NCBI RefSeq assembly: GCF_037996825.1
Contig: NZ_JBBNAC010000001.1
Span: 868,001 to 932,000 of the forward strand
Length of the DNA stretch: 64,000 nucleotides
Reading direction: 5' to 3'
Source: Bdellovibrio sp. BCCA
Lineage (GTDB): Bacteria > Bdellovibrionota > Bdellovibrionia > Bdellovibrionales > Bdellovibrionaceae
This document shows, piece by piece, positions 24,607 through 33,574 of this stretch. The notes under the pieces were generated by a model. The model saw only the letters and a list, made by a program, of their open reading frames with translations, was not told where the DNA came from and ran no database searches. The position numbers and the translations under genes were made by a program. Each line of letters begins with the position of its first letter. Position 1 is the stretch's first letter.

Positions 24607-26625
24607 ATGAGTTCATTCTCGAAAGGTGTTAAAGGTTTCATTGTTGCTGGATCATTGGCGATTTCATCGATTGCCTCAGCTCAGCTTAAAGAAGGTTTGG
24701 AATGCCGTTATCTCACGGTGATAGAACAAGGCTTCTTAGCAAATCACGTTAAGTATTCTAATCGTGATACTGAGTTGCAAACGCGAGTCGTAGATCAATA
24801 TCTTAAGAGATTAGATCCTTCTAAAATTTATCTGACTCAAGCTGATGTTGAACAAATCAAAAAAATCACAGGCAATGTTTTTGAAAAAACAAAAAACAGA
24901 GATTGTGGCTTCCTTGATCAGACACAAAAGCTCGTTCTTGAGAGAGTGCAGGATCGCGCTGATTTTGCGAAAAAATACTTGGGCAAAGATTTTAAATTCG
25001 ATGCCACAACGGAATTCACTTTCGATCCTGATAAAAAGCCTTGGCCAAAAGATGCTGCCGAAGCTAACGAATATCTAAAAAAATATATTCAATTCCAAAT
25101 CGGAAATTACTTGGCAACAGACATGAAACTGGATGAAGCCAAGAAAAACGTCATTAAAAATTACGAGCGCGCAGTGAAGAGAACCCAAGAGACAACTCAA
25201 GATGATTTGTTCTCTGGTTACCTGGATTCTTTCGCAAGAGCTTTAGATCCACATTCAAGTTTCTTCTCTCGCGATGTGCTTGAAGATTTCGAAATTCAAA
25301 TGCGTCTTTCTTTGGAAGGTATCGGAGCGACACTTTCTTCTCAAGACGGCTTCACAGTTGTGGAACAGCTTGTTCCTGGTGGGGCAGCGGCGAAATCAGG
25401 TTTGATTGAGCCTCAAGATAAGATCATTGCTGTCGGCCAAGAAAAAGGCGCGATGGAAAATGTGATTGATCAAGACTTGAAAGACGTTGTTAAAAAAATC
25501 CGTGGTAACAAAGGAACGAAAGTTCGTTTGACGATCTTGCGTAAATCCGGTGACGCGAAAAAACGTTTCGACGTTACGTTGACTCGTGAAAAAGTGAACT
25601 TGGAAGACGAGGCAGCATCTATCACGTTCGTTGATAAAGAAATCGACGGTAAGAAAAAGAAGTTGGGTATCATCAACTTCCCATCTTTCTATGCGGATTC
25701 TCGTCGTGGCGGCAGATCTTCTGCTGCGGATATGAAAAAACTTGTGAAAGAAGCTGTTGATAAAAAAGCAGACGGCTTAGTGCTGGATCTTTCTAATAAC
25801 GGTGGTGGATCCCTTGAAGATGCTGTGAAAATCGCAGGTCTTTTCTTTCAAACTGGAAACGTGGTGAAGCAATCTTCTAAAAATGAAGGCCGTGCTGAAT
25901 CAGCTCTTCGTGATACTGATCCAACAGTGGACTGGGCGGGACCTCTTGTTGTTTTGACAAGCCGTATTTCTGCTTCAGCTTCTGAAATCGTATCAGGAAC
26001 TTTGCAAGATTATAAACGTGCCGTGATCGTTGGTGGTGACCATACATACGGTAAAGGAAGCGTTCAATCCGTTCTTCCGATTCCAAATAACTTGGGCGCC
26101 ATCAAAGTGACTGTGGGTATGTTCTTTATCCCAGGTGGTAAATCGACTCAGCATCGCGGTGTTGATGCAGACGTTGTGTTGCCGGGGCCTTACAGCACGG
26201 ATGACATTGGTGAGAAGTACATGGATTACTCCCTTCCGCCAAAAACAATTGAAGCGTTTATTTCTCCAGATGCTTACGTAAAAGAAGGCCCTGGTGCATG
26301 GAAGGAGCTGAAACCTGAGTGGTTGAAGTCTTTGCGTGATAGATCTTCTGAGCGTGTGGCTAAGAACGATGAATTTAAAAAGATCGTGGATGAGTTAAAC
26401 AAAGCCAAAGCGCGCGGAAAAGTGATCCGTGTCAGCGAAGTGCTAAAAGATAAAAACGAAAAAGATAAAAAAGATAAGGCTAAGAAGACGGCTAGTAAGG
26501 CTAAGAAAAATGAAGAGTACTTGAAGCGTCCTGATATTCAGGAAGCAGAAAGTGTACTTCTGGATCTGATTCAGTTGCAAGAGGGTAAAGCTCTTGTAAC
26601 TCCGAAGCAGGCCAACGCTAAGTAA
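24607..26625 (+). CDS. prc: Tail-specific C-terminal processing protease
   Basis: A 672-residue S41 protease. The signal peptide is VKGFIVAGSLAISSIASA. Then come a helical N-domain, a PDZ domain (about residues 220-310, LSLEGIGATLSSQDG ... VVEQLVPGGAAAKSGL) and the protease domain. Ser457 in SASASE and Lys483 in TYGKGSV are the catalytic dyad. The C-terminus has a Lys/Asp/Ala-rich stretch. Such enzymes trim C-termini of periplasmic proteins, including peptidoglycan hydrolases and lipoproteins. GAAGGATC precedes the ATG. It is monocistronic with a strong terminator. Confidence 0.93.
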   Translation: MSSFSKGVKGFIVAGSLAISSIASAQLKEGLECRYLTVIEQGFLANHVKYSNRDTELQTRVVDQYLKRLDPSKIYLTQADVEQIKKITGNVFEKTKNRDCGFLDQTQKLVLERVQDRADFAKKYLGKDFKFDATTEFTFDPDKKPWPKDAAEANEYLKKYIQFQIGNYLATDMKLDEAKKNVIKNYERAVKRTQETTQDDLFSGYLDSFARALDPHSSFFSRDVLEDFEIQMRLSLEGIGATLSSQDGFTVVEQLVPGGAAAKSGLIEPQDKIIAVGQEKGAMENVIDQDLKDVVKKIRGNKGTKVRLTILRKSGDAKKRFDVTLTREKVNLEDEAASITFVDKEIDGKKKKLGIINFPSFYADSRRGGRSSAADMKKLVKEAVDKKADGLVLDLSNNGGGSLEDAVKIAGLFFQTGNVVKQSSKNEGRAESALRDTDPTVDWAGPLVVLTSRISASASEIVSGTLQDYKRAVIVGGDHTYGKGSVQSVLPIPNNLGAIKVTVGMFFIPGGKSTQHRGVDADVVLPGPYSTDDIGEKYMDYSLPPKTIEAFISPDAYVKEGPGAWKELKPEWLKSLRDRSSERVAKNDEFKKIVDELNKAKARGKVIRVSEVLKDKNEKDKKDKAKKTASKAKKNEEYLKRPDIQEAESVLLDLIQLQEGKALVTPKQANAK

Positions 26626-26669
26626 GGCGTCTTAAGAGTCCTTTGAGTAGGGCCATGTTTGTTGTTGTT

Positions 26670-26702
26670 AAAGCCCAGGGCAGAACCCTGGGCTTTTTTT
26701 AT
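26670..26702. terminator. Terminator after prc
   Basis: AAGCCCAGGG/CCCTGGGCTT is a perfect ten-base stem with a five-base loop and a seven-base T-run. It serves prc and, through its A-run, partly the convergent oxygenase gene. Confidence 0.88.
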
Positions 26703-27967
26703 TTTATAGCTGCAACTGCGCCTGCATTAGCAAGAGCTTGTAAGGCTACAAGATCTTGCTTCTGAGATGCACCCTTGAGGTAAGTGCTTACTGCACAAGC
26801 TTTGTTTGCATTCAGAGCTTTGACAAGTTTCAGAAGGCCGCTTTTAAATGAGCTTTCAACTAAAACTCCGCCGAAACTTAAATAGATTTTTTCTTTTGAA
26901 GTGATGGACTGTTGCCACAAGATCAACGAACGATCACTGCGCAGTTGAATTTCGGATTTTACCGATAATTTGCAATTCGTAACGGGAATTGTTTTAAATC
27001 CTTGCAGAGAAATATGCTGCATCCAGGATTTAAGAAACGCTTCTTGAAGTTCTAGCGAGTTCAATGTTTGAAGTAATTTGATTGATTGCTGGTAAGCCTC
27101 CGGGAGTTCGAAAACTTCACCTGAAGGCTTGTGCAGATTTTTAAATGACGTCGTAACCTTGTGCCCGACATCACCAAGTTTTTTATCAAGCAGACTTTTT
27201 AAAGATTCAGAGACCATGTCTTTTTGAGGTTTATCCACCCAAATGCCAAGACTCCATGTCGCGCTGAAGGAACCGTCAGACTCTGCAATATGCCATTCGG
27301 AAGAAGGCCAATAGGTCATGTCGCCCGGACCGGCCTCCAAAAGCTGGGAATCTTTTTTGTATTTGTCGTATTTAAACGAACGATCAAGAGCAGGATTTTT
27401 TTTGCCAAATTCTGAGGGCCAAAGACGGAATTTCTTTGTTCCAGCCACCGGAAAGCTAAAAACTCCGCAAGAGTCCACGTGAACACCAAACGGTGTCTTG
27501 CGATAGTTCCCGAGATAAAGACCCATCTCAGAAAAACGATTGGGGTAACCTACATGACGATAAAGCTCATTCGTGAAATCAGTTAAAAGATGTTGTTTCT
27601 TAAGGTTCACGGTCAAAAGTTCATCGCAGACTAAGCAGTAATCCGAGAAGAGGTCTTTCATGCGCTTGTGATATCCCAAAAGAGATTTGTCTTTTTTTAC
27701 GGGAAGAACTTGCAGGACGTCTTCAGCTCCCACCTTAAAACCCTGGATGTAAAACTTAAAGCCCTCGGGATTGTTGGTCTTGCGGCAGCGATCGCTATAA
27801 AGAACCAAAAGGTCAAAGATCTCGGCATCGCTCATTTCTAAAAGACCCGATTTAACGTTCTTTAAAAGAAGAGGCTTTTTTTCCCAGTTGTTCTTGGCGA
27901 AATCTTGCCAAAATTTCTGATCTAACAAGATGGGTTTGGTAGAAGACAAGGACGATTTTTGAGCCAT
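26699..27967 (-). CDS. JmjC/cupin-type 2-oxoglutarate oxygenase, probable
   Basis: A 422-residue protein with a JmjC-like core. The iron triad His163, Asp165 and His226 is seen in FGVHVDSCGVFSFPV and SSEWHIAES, with the lysine of GTKKFRLWP in the place that binds 2-oxoglutarate in related enzymes. The N-terminus, FWQDFAKNNWEKKPLLLKN, is the entry region typical of ribosomal oxygenases such as RoxA. The target may be a ribosomal protein, but other JmjC proteins with this fold modify different partners. The C-terminal 180 residues are of no known family. No good ribosome site is seen before the ATG. Confidence 0.8.
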   Translation of the reverse strand: MAQKSSLSSTKPILLDQKFWQDFAKNNWEKKPLLLKNVKSGLLEMSDAEIFDLLVLYSDRCRKTNNPEGFKFYIQGFKVGAEDVLQVLPVKKDKSLLGYHKRMKDLFSDYCLVCDELLTVNLKKQHLLTDFTNELYRHVGYPNRFSEMGLYLGNYRKTPFGVHVDSCGVFSFPVAGTKKFRLWPSEFGKKNPALDRSFKYDKYKKDSQLLEAGPGDMTYWPSSEWHIAESDGSFSATWSLGIWVDKPQKDMVSESLKSLLDKKLGDVGHKVTTSFKNLHKPSGEVFELPEAYQQSIKLLQTLNSLELQEAFLKSWMQHISLQGFKTIPVTNCKLSVKSEIQLRSDRSLILWQQSITSKEKIYLSFGGVLVESSFKSGLLKLVKALNANKACAVSTYLKGASQKQDLVALQALANAGAVAAIK

Positions 27968-28046
27968 AGAGGCCGAGATTCAATGAGAAACCCTAACGAG
28001 TCAAACAAAGAAGGGCTGAGTGAAAATAAGGGGTTGGCAAATTTAC

Positions 28047-28068
28047 TGAGTTCCCCAAAAGGAACTCA
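28047..28068 (+). promoter_or_regulatory. Leader hairpin upstream of rlmI
   Basis: TGAGTTCC and GGAACTCA are a perfect eight-base inverted repeat with a six-base loop in the divergent space, 57 bases before the rlmI ATG. It may be a leader structure or an operator for either neighbour. Confidence 0.35.
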
Positions 28069-28124
28069 TAGTCCTTGTGAGAGGCGCAGATTTGGCTTAA
28101 AAAGAGCCTCTTCTAAGGAATTAT

Positions 28125-29342
28125 ATGAACTCTGCGGCTGTCACATTTGAAGAACCCGTTTTGGCCATCGAGCTTAAAAGGGACGTCACAAAGCACCTTA
28201 AAAGAGGGCACCGTTGGATCTTTGCCAATTGTTTTGACGAAGGACGCCCGCCTAAGTCGGGGATTCATCTTTTGGTTTATAAAGGCGAGGCGCTTGCCTT
28301 GGGAATCTGGCAGGGTGACACGCAATTGCGCTTCCGCGTTTTGGTTTTGGCGGATGAGCCTATTTTTAGACGCAATAACGTGAAAAGAACCTTGGAGCTT
28401 TACTTCGACAGCCAATGGCGCAAGGCCGTTGAGATTCGTAAGACCTTTGATTTATCCATCACAAATTCTTTCCGTCTTATTAACGGCGAAGGGGATGGCC
28501 TTCCTGGTTTGATCGTGGATGTTTACAACGATACAGCTGTGATTAAGCATGACCATGCCATCATGGAAAAAACTTGGAATGCAAAAGTAATCGCTGAAAA
28601 AATTCGGGCCGACTTTCCTCAGGTGAAATGCGTGTATCTAAAACGCCGTAACGACGTCGAAGAAAAAGGCGTCAACATCGTTGGAACCTTAGCACCTGAA
28701 GTGCAATTTCTTGAAAATGGCGTGTTGTTCGCATCAAACATTCGCGATGCCGCTAAGACAGGTTTCTTTTTAGATCAAAGAGACAACCGGAAGATGATCC
28801 AGCACTTTGCCAAGGGAAAAACGGTCCTAAATCTTTTTAGTTATACGGGCGGGTTTTCTCTTTTCGCTGCAAAGGGCGGAGCCAAAGAAGTGACCAGCGT
28901 TGATATTGCCAAGGTTGCCATTCAAGCGGTCGCTCGCAATTTTGAAATCAACGGCTTCAAAACTGCACACACTGATATTGCGACGGACGCTTTTGCTTTT
29001 CTTGAACAGCAAAACGTAGAAAAGAAAAAATATGATCTTGTGATCACGGATCCTCCCAGCTTTGCGCCGAATGAAAAATCCGTGGAACAAGCGAAAGCCG
29101 CTTACACCAAGGTCTTTTCAAATTCGATTAAGCTTGTAAACTCTGAGGGCTTATTCGCCGCGAGTTCTTGCTCAAGTCATATCTCAACCAAAGAGTTCAT
29201 CGATATCTGCCAGGAAGCCTTCTCGAAAGCGCGTAAGAAGGGAACCTTGGTTTATCTGGGCGGACAACCTGTGGATCACCCTTATCCATTGGCTATGGAA
29301 GAGCTTCGTTATCTGAAGTTTGCGCTCTTCCGTTTGGATTAA
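28125..29342 (+). CDS. rlmI: 23S rRNA cytosine-C5 methyltransferase, RlmI-type
   Basis: A 405-residue methyltransferase. The first 90 residues form a PUA domain (RGHRWIFANCFDEG). The catalytic part has the family motifs GFFLDQRDNRKMIQ, VLNLFSYTGGFSLFAA (SAM site) and ITDPPSFAPN, then ASSCSSHIS with the catalytic cysteine region. RlmI makes m5C1962 in 23S rRNA in E. coli; close paralogues modify other sites, so the position is inferred. AAGGAATT precedes the ATG. The chorismate mutase gene follows in 24 bases. Confidence 0.88.
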   Translation: MNSAAVTFEEPVLAIELKRDVTKHLKRGHRWIFANCFDEGRPPKSGIHLLVYKGEALALGIWQGDTQLRFRVLVLADEPIFRRNNVKRTLELYFDSQWRKAVEIRKTFDLSITNSFRLINGEGDGLPGLIVDVYNDTAVIKHDHAIMEKTWNAKVIAEKIRADFPQVKCVYLKRRNDVEEKGVNIVGTLAPEVQFLENGVLFASNIRDAAKTGFFLDQRDNRKMIQHFAKGKTVLNLFSYTGGFSLFAAKGGAKEVTSVDIAKVAIQAVARNFEINGFKTAHTDIATDAFAFLEQQNVEKKKYDLVITDPPSFAPNEKSVEQAKAAYTKVFSNSIKLVNSEGLFAASSCSSHISTKEFIDICQEAFSKARKKGTLVYLGGQPVDHPYPLAMEELRYLKFALFRLD

Positions 29343-29366
29343 TTTTAAAAAGTAGAAGGTAGAACT

Positions 29367-29654
29367 GTGGAAACCATTGCCAGTCTTCGTCAGGAAATTG
29401 ATCAGGTTCATAAAGAGTTGCATGACTTGCTTCTGCGCCGTCGTGATTTGACGATGGCAGTATGGAAAATCAAGAAAGAGCAAGGTCTGCCGTTTTATAG
29501 CCCTGAACGGGAAGAGCAGATTCTAAAAGACTTCGTGAACTTGGGAACGGGACCGTCCAAAGACCCATTATTTGAGGAACTTCTTAAGAATGTGATGGAG
29601 TCTATTCTTAGAGAGTATCAGACGTATTTAAACGCCAAATATCCGCTAAAATAA
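29367..29654 (+). CDS. Stand-alone chorismate mutase, AroQ class
   Basis: A 95-residue all-helical enzyme that converts chorismate to prephenate, the first step to Phe and Tyr. The pattern LRQEIDQVHKELHDLLLRRRDL with the active-site Arg residues, then MAVWKIKKEQG and YSPEREEQIL, matches the AroQ fold (E. coli PheA N-domain). The start is GTG, with AAGGTAGAAC before it. It is not fused to prephenate dehydratase or dehydrogenase. It follows rlmI in the same direction and may share its transcript; no other aromatic pathway gene is in the window. Confidence 0.87.
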   Translation: METIASLRQEIDQVHKELHDLLLRRRDLTMAVWKIKKEQGLPFYSPEREEQILKDFVNLGTGPSKDPLFEELLKNVMESILREYQTYLNAKYPLK

Positions 29655-29657
29655 ACG

Positions 29658-29686
29658 ACAGCTTCTGACCGCTTTGTCAGAGCTGC
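29658..29686. terminator. Hairpin between convergent genes
   Basis: CAGCTTCTGAC and GTCAGAGCTG pair with one bulged base around a six-base loop. It lies between the chorismate mutase and U32 stops. The T-tract is poor on both strands. Confidence 0.4.
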
Positions 29687-29696
29687 CTTCGTTCAA

Positions 29697-32309
29697 TTAT
29701 TTCTTACGACTTTGATATTCTTTTTCTCTTTGAAAATGACTTTCAGAAAGACCGTAACTTTCAACGTTTCCAAGGTCTTTGATCAATGATTCCAAATCCT
29801 TTTTGCCGTTGATAAAGTCCAAGTGTCCTTGGATTTTTGCAATGAGTTCCGTCTCGCGTTCCTTCAAAGCTTCATAGCGGATGTAACCCAGACCCAGCGA
29901 TTCCCATTCTTTAATGAAACGAGCTGCCGACTGAGAAGTGGCGTTGAACATGGTGTTGCGACACTCTTGATCGGGTTTAATTTGATGCCAGTTGCCGAAC
30001 TGATCTTTGAGTTTTACCTGATGTTTTTCACAAGGCTTGCCACAATCTTTGAAGCTGGAGCCTTTGCTTAAGAACGCCGCGAACACACAATGCTCCATGT
30101 GGAAGCTTGGCATGTATTGATAAGCAGTGACTTCAAAACGATCAGCTTGACCGGCTTGAATCAACTCACTGACTTGCAAGTGGTTAAGATCATAACCCAA
30201 GCACAGACTTGAAAGTCCCTTATCAAGCAGATACTGAGCTGTTAGATGATTAGTGACGTTTAAGCTGAAATCACCTAAGATCTGACCCTGATAAGCATTG
30301 GCTTGCAGGTACTGAACAGCACCTAAATTGCGCGCAAGAATCGCATCGGGATTGAGATTCAAAAGGTGTTTGATATTACGGTGCTCATTTGGTTTTAAGA
30401 TACGTGTTGTTGCGATAGCAACTTTCAAATCTTGTTCTCTTAAAAGATTTAGACTTGGTTCGAAATCAAGACCGAATTCGAAATCCAAAATAACGAGATT
30501 CAAACTTTCAGTGCTAAGCGTTCCCGCTTTGATCGCATTCGCCACATCTTCAACTTGCGCTTTTTCACGCAAGAGAAGATTTAGCTTCACCCCAGAAGCT
30601 TCTTTTTGTGATGCTTTTTTATTTTCAATCCACGAACCCATTTGGGTGGCAGAACCAATTTCTGGCGCTCTACCGTTTTGAATACGCAGCTCCGTCAATT
30701 CTTTAACAAGCTGTTGGCGCAATTCTTTGATCTGGCGGTGAGGTAAAAACAGAGGAGTTGCATTGTCCAACTCGCAAGAAAAGCCTTCACCACGGAACGG
30801 ACTTCCCATCAAAGCAAAAAGCTCTTCGCGCAAATCAAGAGAGTTCAGTCCTTTGCTTTTTGCGGCTTCACAAACGTTTTCAGAATAAGCAGTGACGGTG
30901 TTTTTGCCATCAGAGTATTCGACCTTCAGAGGTTGATCCAAGGAAGCTTCGGCGCGAATGAACACAGGCACGCGTTTTTTTCTTTGTTTGTCTTCAACGC
31001 TCAAAGCGACATCTTTTTTAAGATCTTTATCGTGATTATAGAAAACACGGGCACCCAAGTACAAACCATCCATCGCGATGTCACGGGAGAATTCCAATTC
31101 AAAACGACGGGGATTCAATGTTTTTACGGCGAAAACGAATCCGCCTTTTTCAACACTTTGTCCGTTACGATCATTGTAGACCCAAAGAACACCATCACCG
31201 GCTTTGATGAAATCAGCCTTCAAACCTTGCGCGACATTCTCTTCCGTGATTTCCACTTCTAAAGAGTTGCCGTTCACGCGCGAGATTTTTCCGAACTCAA
31301 AACCTCTATGTGCACTGAAAGTTCCCTCGACCAATTCTTGGTGATTCACGCCATGGAACCAACCGCTGTAAAAGCCGCGAGAAAATGCCGTGGCCATTTG
31401 CTTTTTTAAAAGAATCGGATTTGTAAGAATATGATTTTTTTGAGCTGTCGTAATCGCTTCGTCAAAGCTGCGAGCCGCTGTTGCTACATATTCAGGAGTT
31501 TTTAAGCGGCCTTCGATTTTAAAGCAATCAACACCAGCCTCTAAGAGGCTTGGAACTTCGTTGATTCCACAAAGATCTTGAGGAGAAACTAGGAACGATT
31601 TTCCATTAAGGTCGCGCTTTTCACCATCAACGTGCATTTCATAATTGAAGCGACAGCTTTGCGCACACTGACCGCGATTGGCAGAACGACCGCCGATACC
31701 TTCAGAAGTAAAACATTGTCCTGAGTAGCTCACGCACAAAGCACCGTGAACAAAGACTTCGATTTCTTTGCTGGTATTTTGTTTGATCGCTTGAATTTCT
31801 TTGATGGAGTTTTCACGCGCTAAAACGAAACGCTGAATACCCAAATCGTCCAACCACTGAATAGCTTCGGCATTGCTGATACTCATTTGCGTGGAAGCGT
31901 GAACACGTTGATGCGGAGCCATTTGGCGAATCATTCGCACCAAGCCGAGGTCTTGAACGATGAAGGCGTCTGGTTTTAAAGGAAGAATTTTTTCAAGGGT
32001 TTCGGCTGCTTTGTGAAGCTCGTTTTGGAAAATTAAAATATTGAAAGCCAGGTTTACTTTCACGCCGTAAAGATGGCAGGTATCGATGATCTCTTTGACC
32101 TCTTCAATTTGAAAGTCGTAACTGCGACCGCGGGCATTGAATCCTGGAACTCCCATGAAAATGGCATCGGCACCATTGTGAATGGCAGCCATAGCCATTT
32201 CTTTTGTACCTACGGGGAGCAACAGTTCGGGACGCTTCAAATTTTGATTTTCCATAGGGGGGTAATTAGCCAGCACCGAGGCTTTTTCGCAAGGGGAAAG
32301 AGGGGACAT
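29697..32309 (-). CDS. U32 family protein, RlhA-like (large form)
   Basis: An 870-residue protein (852 from the ATG at 32255). The N-terminal 330 residues are the U32 barrel: PELLLPVGTKEMAMAAIHNGADAIFMG, then FVHGALCVSYSGQCF and a cysteine-rich SANRGQCAQSCRF. The family includes RlhA, which hydroxylates C2501 in 23S rRNA, and TrhP, which modifies tRNA; older notes call it peptidase. Four or more cysteines (also CVFAAFLSKGSSFKDCGKPC) probably hold an Fe-S cluster. At 870 residues it is longer than E. coli RlhA (about 650). The GTG/ATG at 32309 has AAAAGGG nearby, while 32255 has no ribosome site, so the longer form is kept. Confidence 0.85.
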   Translation of the reverse strand: MSPLSPCEKASVLANYPPMENQNLKRPELLLPVGTKEMAMAAIHNGADAIFMGVPGFNARGRSYDFQIEEVKEIIDTCHLYGVKVNLAFNILIFQNELHKAAETLEKILPLKPDAFIVQDLGLVRMIRQMAPHQRVHASTQMSISNAEAIQWLDDLGIQRFVLARENSIKEIQAIKQNTSKEIEVFVHGALCVSYSGQCFTSEGIGGRSANRGQCAQSCRFNYEMHVDGEKRDLNGKSFLVSPQDLCGINEVPSLLEAGVDCFKIEGRLKTPEYVATAARSFDEAITTAQKNHILTNPILLKKQMATAFSRGFYSGWFHGVNHQELVEGTFSAHRGFEFGKISRVNGNSLEVEITEENVAQGLKADFIKAGDGVLWVYNDRNGQSVEKGGFVFAVKTLNPRRFELEFSRDIAMDGLYLGARVFYNHDKDLKKDVALSVEDKQRKKRVPVFIRAEASLDQPLKVEYSDGKNTVTAYSENVCEAAKSKGLNSLDLREELFALMGSPFRGEGFSCELDNATPLFLPHRQIKELRQQLVKELTELRIQNGRAPEIGSATQMGSWIENKKASQKEASGVKLNLLLREKAQVEDVANAIKAGTLSTESLNLVILDFEFGLDFEPSLNLLREQDLKVAIATTRILKPNEHRNIKHLLNLNPDAILARNLGAVQYLQANAYQGQILGDFSLNVTNHLTAQYLLDKGLSSLCLGYDLNHLQVSELIQAGQADRFEVTAYQYMPSFHMEHCVFAAFLSKGSSFKDCGKPCEKHQVKLKDQFGNWHQIKPDQECRNTMFNATSQSAARFIKEWESLGLGYIRYEALKERETELIAKIQGHLDFINGKKDLESLIKDLGNVESYGLSESHFQREKEYQSRKK

Positions 32310-32441
32310 GAGCCCTTTTACAAAACTGATGTTGGGTCCTGTCGACTTTTTAGACGGCCCTGGAGAGTTTATAGGCGCTGATTCAAAACTCCGGAGGCGT
32401 GCTATAACGGCGACTCCAAAACTTATTACCTGGAGTATCTT

Positions 32442-33425
32442 GTGTTTAAAAAGTTTGTAGCGACGGCTTTAGTTGCGTGTTTTGCAGTGCCTGCAATGGC
32501 TCGCCCGCAAATTCGCATTTTCTATTCTCTTCCTTGGTATCCAACAGGTGTTGAGGTTATTAAAGACGGTGAGGATACATCTCGTTTGCTTGTTCGTCAG
32601 GCGATTAAAAACTCTTCGTCACACAAAGATGCTTATAAGACACTCGTCACGACAACGGATTTTTTTGAAACGCAGTTTGGCCGTCGCAGTTATGATGGAC
32701 AAAACTCTGAAATTTTAGCCACGGTAGGGCTTGGCAAAATCAATATCATTCCTGTTTTTAGCGCCTTTAAACAAAATGCAGCGTGGGCTTCAGGCTTAAA
32801 CCGTTTCCTTTTCGGTGCCGGCGGCTCTGTTCTTGATAATTTTGAAAAACACATCGACGTGGTTGCGCACGAATACACTCATGCCATCGTGGATACATCT
32901 TCTCGTTTAAAATACGAGGGTGAAGCGGGAGCTTTGAATGAAAGTTTCGCGGACGTATTCGGAGAAATGGCTGAAGTTTATTCGGGTCGTTCCACTCAAA
33001 AATGGTTGATCGGTGAAAACGTTTTGACTGAAAACGGCAAACGTCAATTCAGTCAAAAAGAAGGTCGCACGATCGTAGCGTTGCGTGACATGATGAATCC
33101 TGAGAGAGGTTTGGATAAACAGCCTTCTCATGTGTCGCAAATTCCAAAAGAAATGGGACCTGGTTGTGTTCCTTCTTCTGGCAATGACAACTGCGGCGTT
33201 CACATGCTTAGTGGTATTCCAAACAAGGCTTCGGCTTTGATGGTAGAAGCTTTGGGTTGGGAAAAGATGAAAGGTATTTTCTATACCGTCATGACTCAGA
33301 AGCTTACGCCAGATGCGCAATTCCAAGATTATGCGCGTGAGATGCTTAATACTTGTGCGGAGCGCTTAAGTCCTCAAGAGTGCAACGCTGTTTTTGAATC
33401 CCTTCGTGCGGTTGGACTGCGCTAG
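32442..33425 (+). CDS. Exported M4-type (thermolysin-like) metalloprotease, short form
   Basis: A 327-residue secreted protease. It starts at a GTG with TGGAG upstream; the signal peptide is KKFVATALVACFAVPAMA. The zinc motif is His143-Glu144-x-x-His147 in HEYTH, with Glu167 in LNESFADVFG as third ligand, and the second active-site histidine in DNCGVHMLSGI. These match M4 (thermolysin/protealysin). Thermolysin-like enzymes usually carry a propeptide of 150-200 residues; here the mature domain begins right after the signal peptide. Function is probably extracellular or periplasmic protein breakdown. It is divergent from the U32 gene. Confidence 0.88.
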   Translation: MFKKFVATALVACFAVPAMARPQIRIFYSLPWYPTGVEVIKDGEDTSRLLVRQAIKNSSSHKDAYKTLVTTTDFFETQFGRRSYDGQNSEILATVGLGKINIIPVFSAFKQNAAWASGLNRFLFGAGGSVLDNFEKHIDVVAHEYTHAIVDTSSRLKYEGEAGALNESFADVFGEMAEVYSGRSTQKWLIGENVLTENGKRQFSQKEGRTIVALRDMMNPERGLDKQPSHVSQIPKEMGPGCVPSSGNDNCGVHMLSGIPNKASALMVEALGWEKMKGIFYTVMTQKLTPDAQFQDYAREMLNTCAERLSPQECNAVFESLRAVGLR

Positions 33426-33455
33426 TTTCTTCTCAGACCCCTTTATATTTGATCT

Positions 33456-33511
33456 GAGCCCGGTTTTCGGGCTCTTTAAAGAATCTCCAAGGTCCCCTTT
33501 TTCGGGACCTA
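33456..33511 (+). terminator. Two tandem hairpins after the M4 gene
   Basis: GAGCCCG/CGGGCTC at 33456-33474 with a GTTTT loop, followed by TTTAAAG, is the likely terminator. A second stem AGGTCCC/GGGACCT spans 33490-33510. Both lie between the protease and the dehydrogenase operon. Confidence 0.6.
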
Positions 33512-33574
33512 TTTGACGTGACAAAAGCTTCTCTTTTCGCTTAGATAGACGCGAATTAGAGATGGAGATTTTCA

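Noticed and set aside
16175-26702. AGCCCAGG stems at 16181 and 26671 as copies of a dispersed repeat
   Set aside because: Both are ordinary terminators in the right place; similarity is limited to a short G+C stem.
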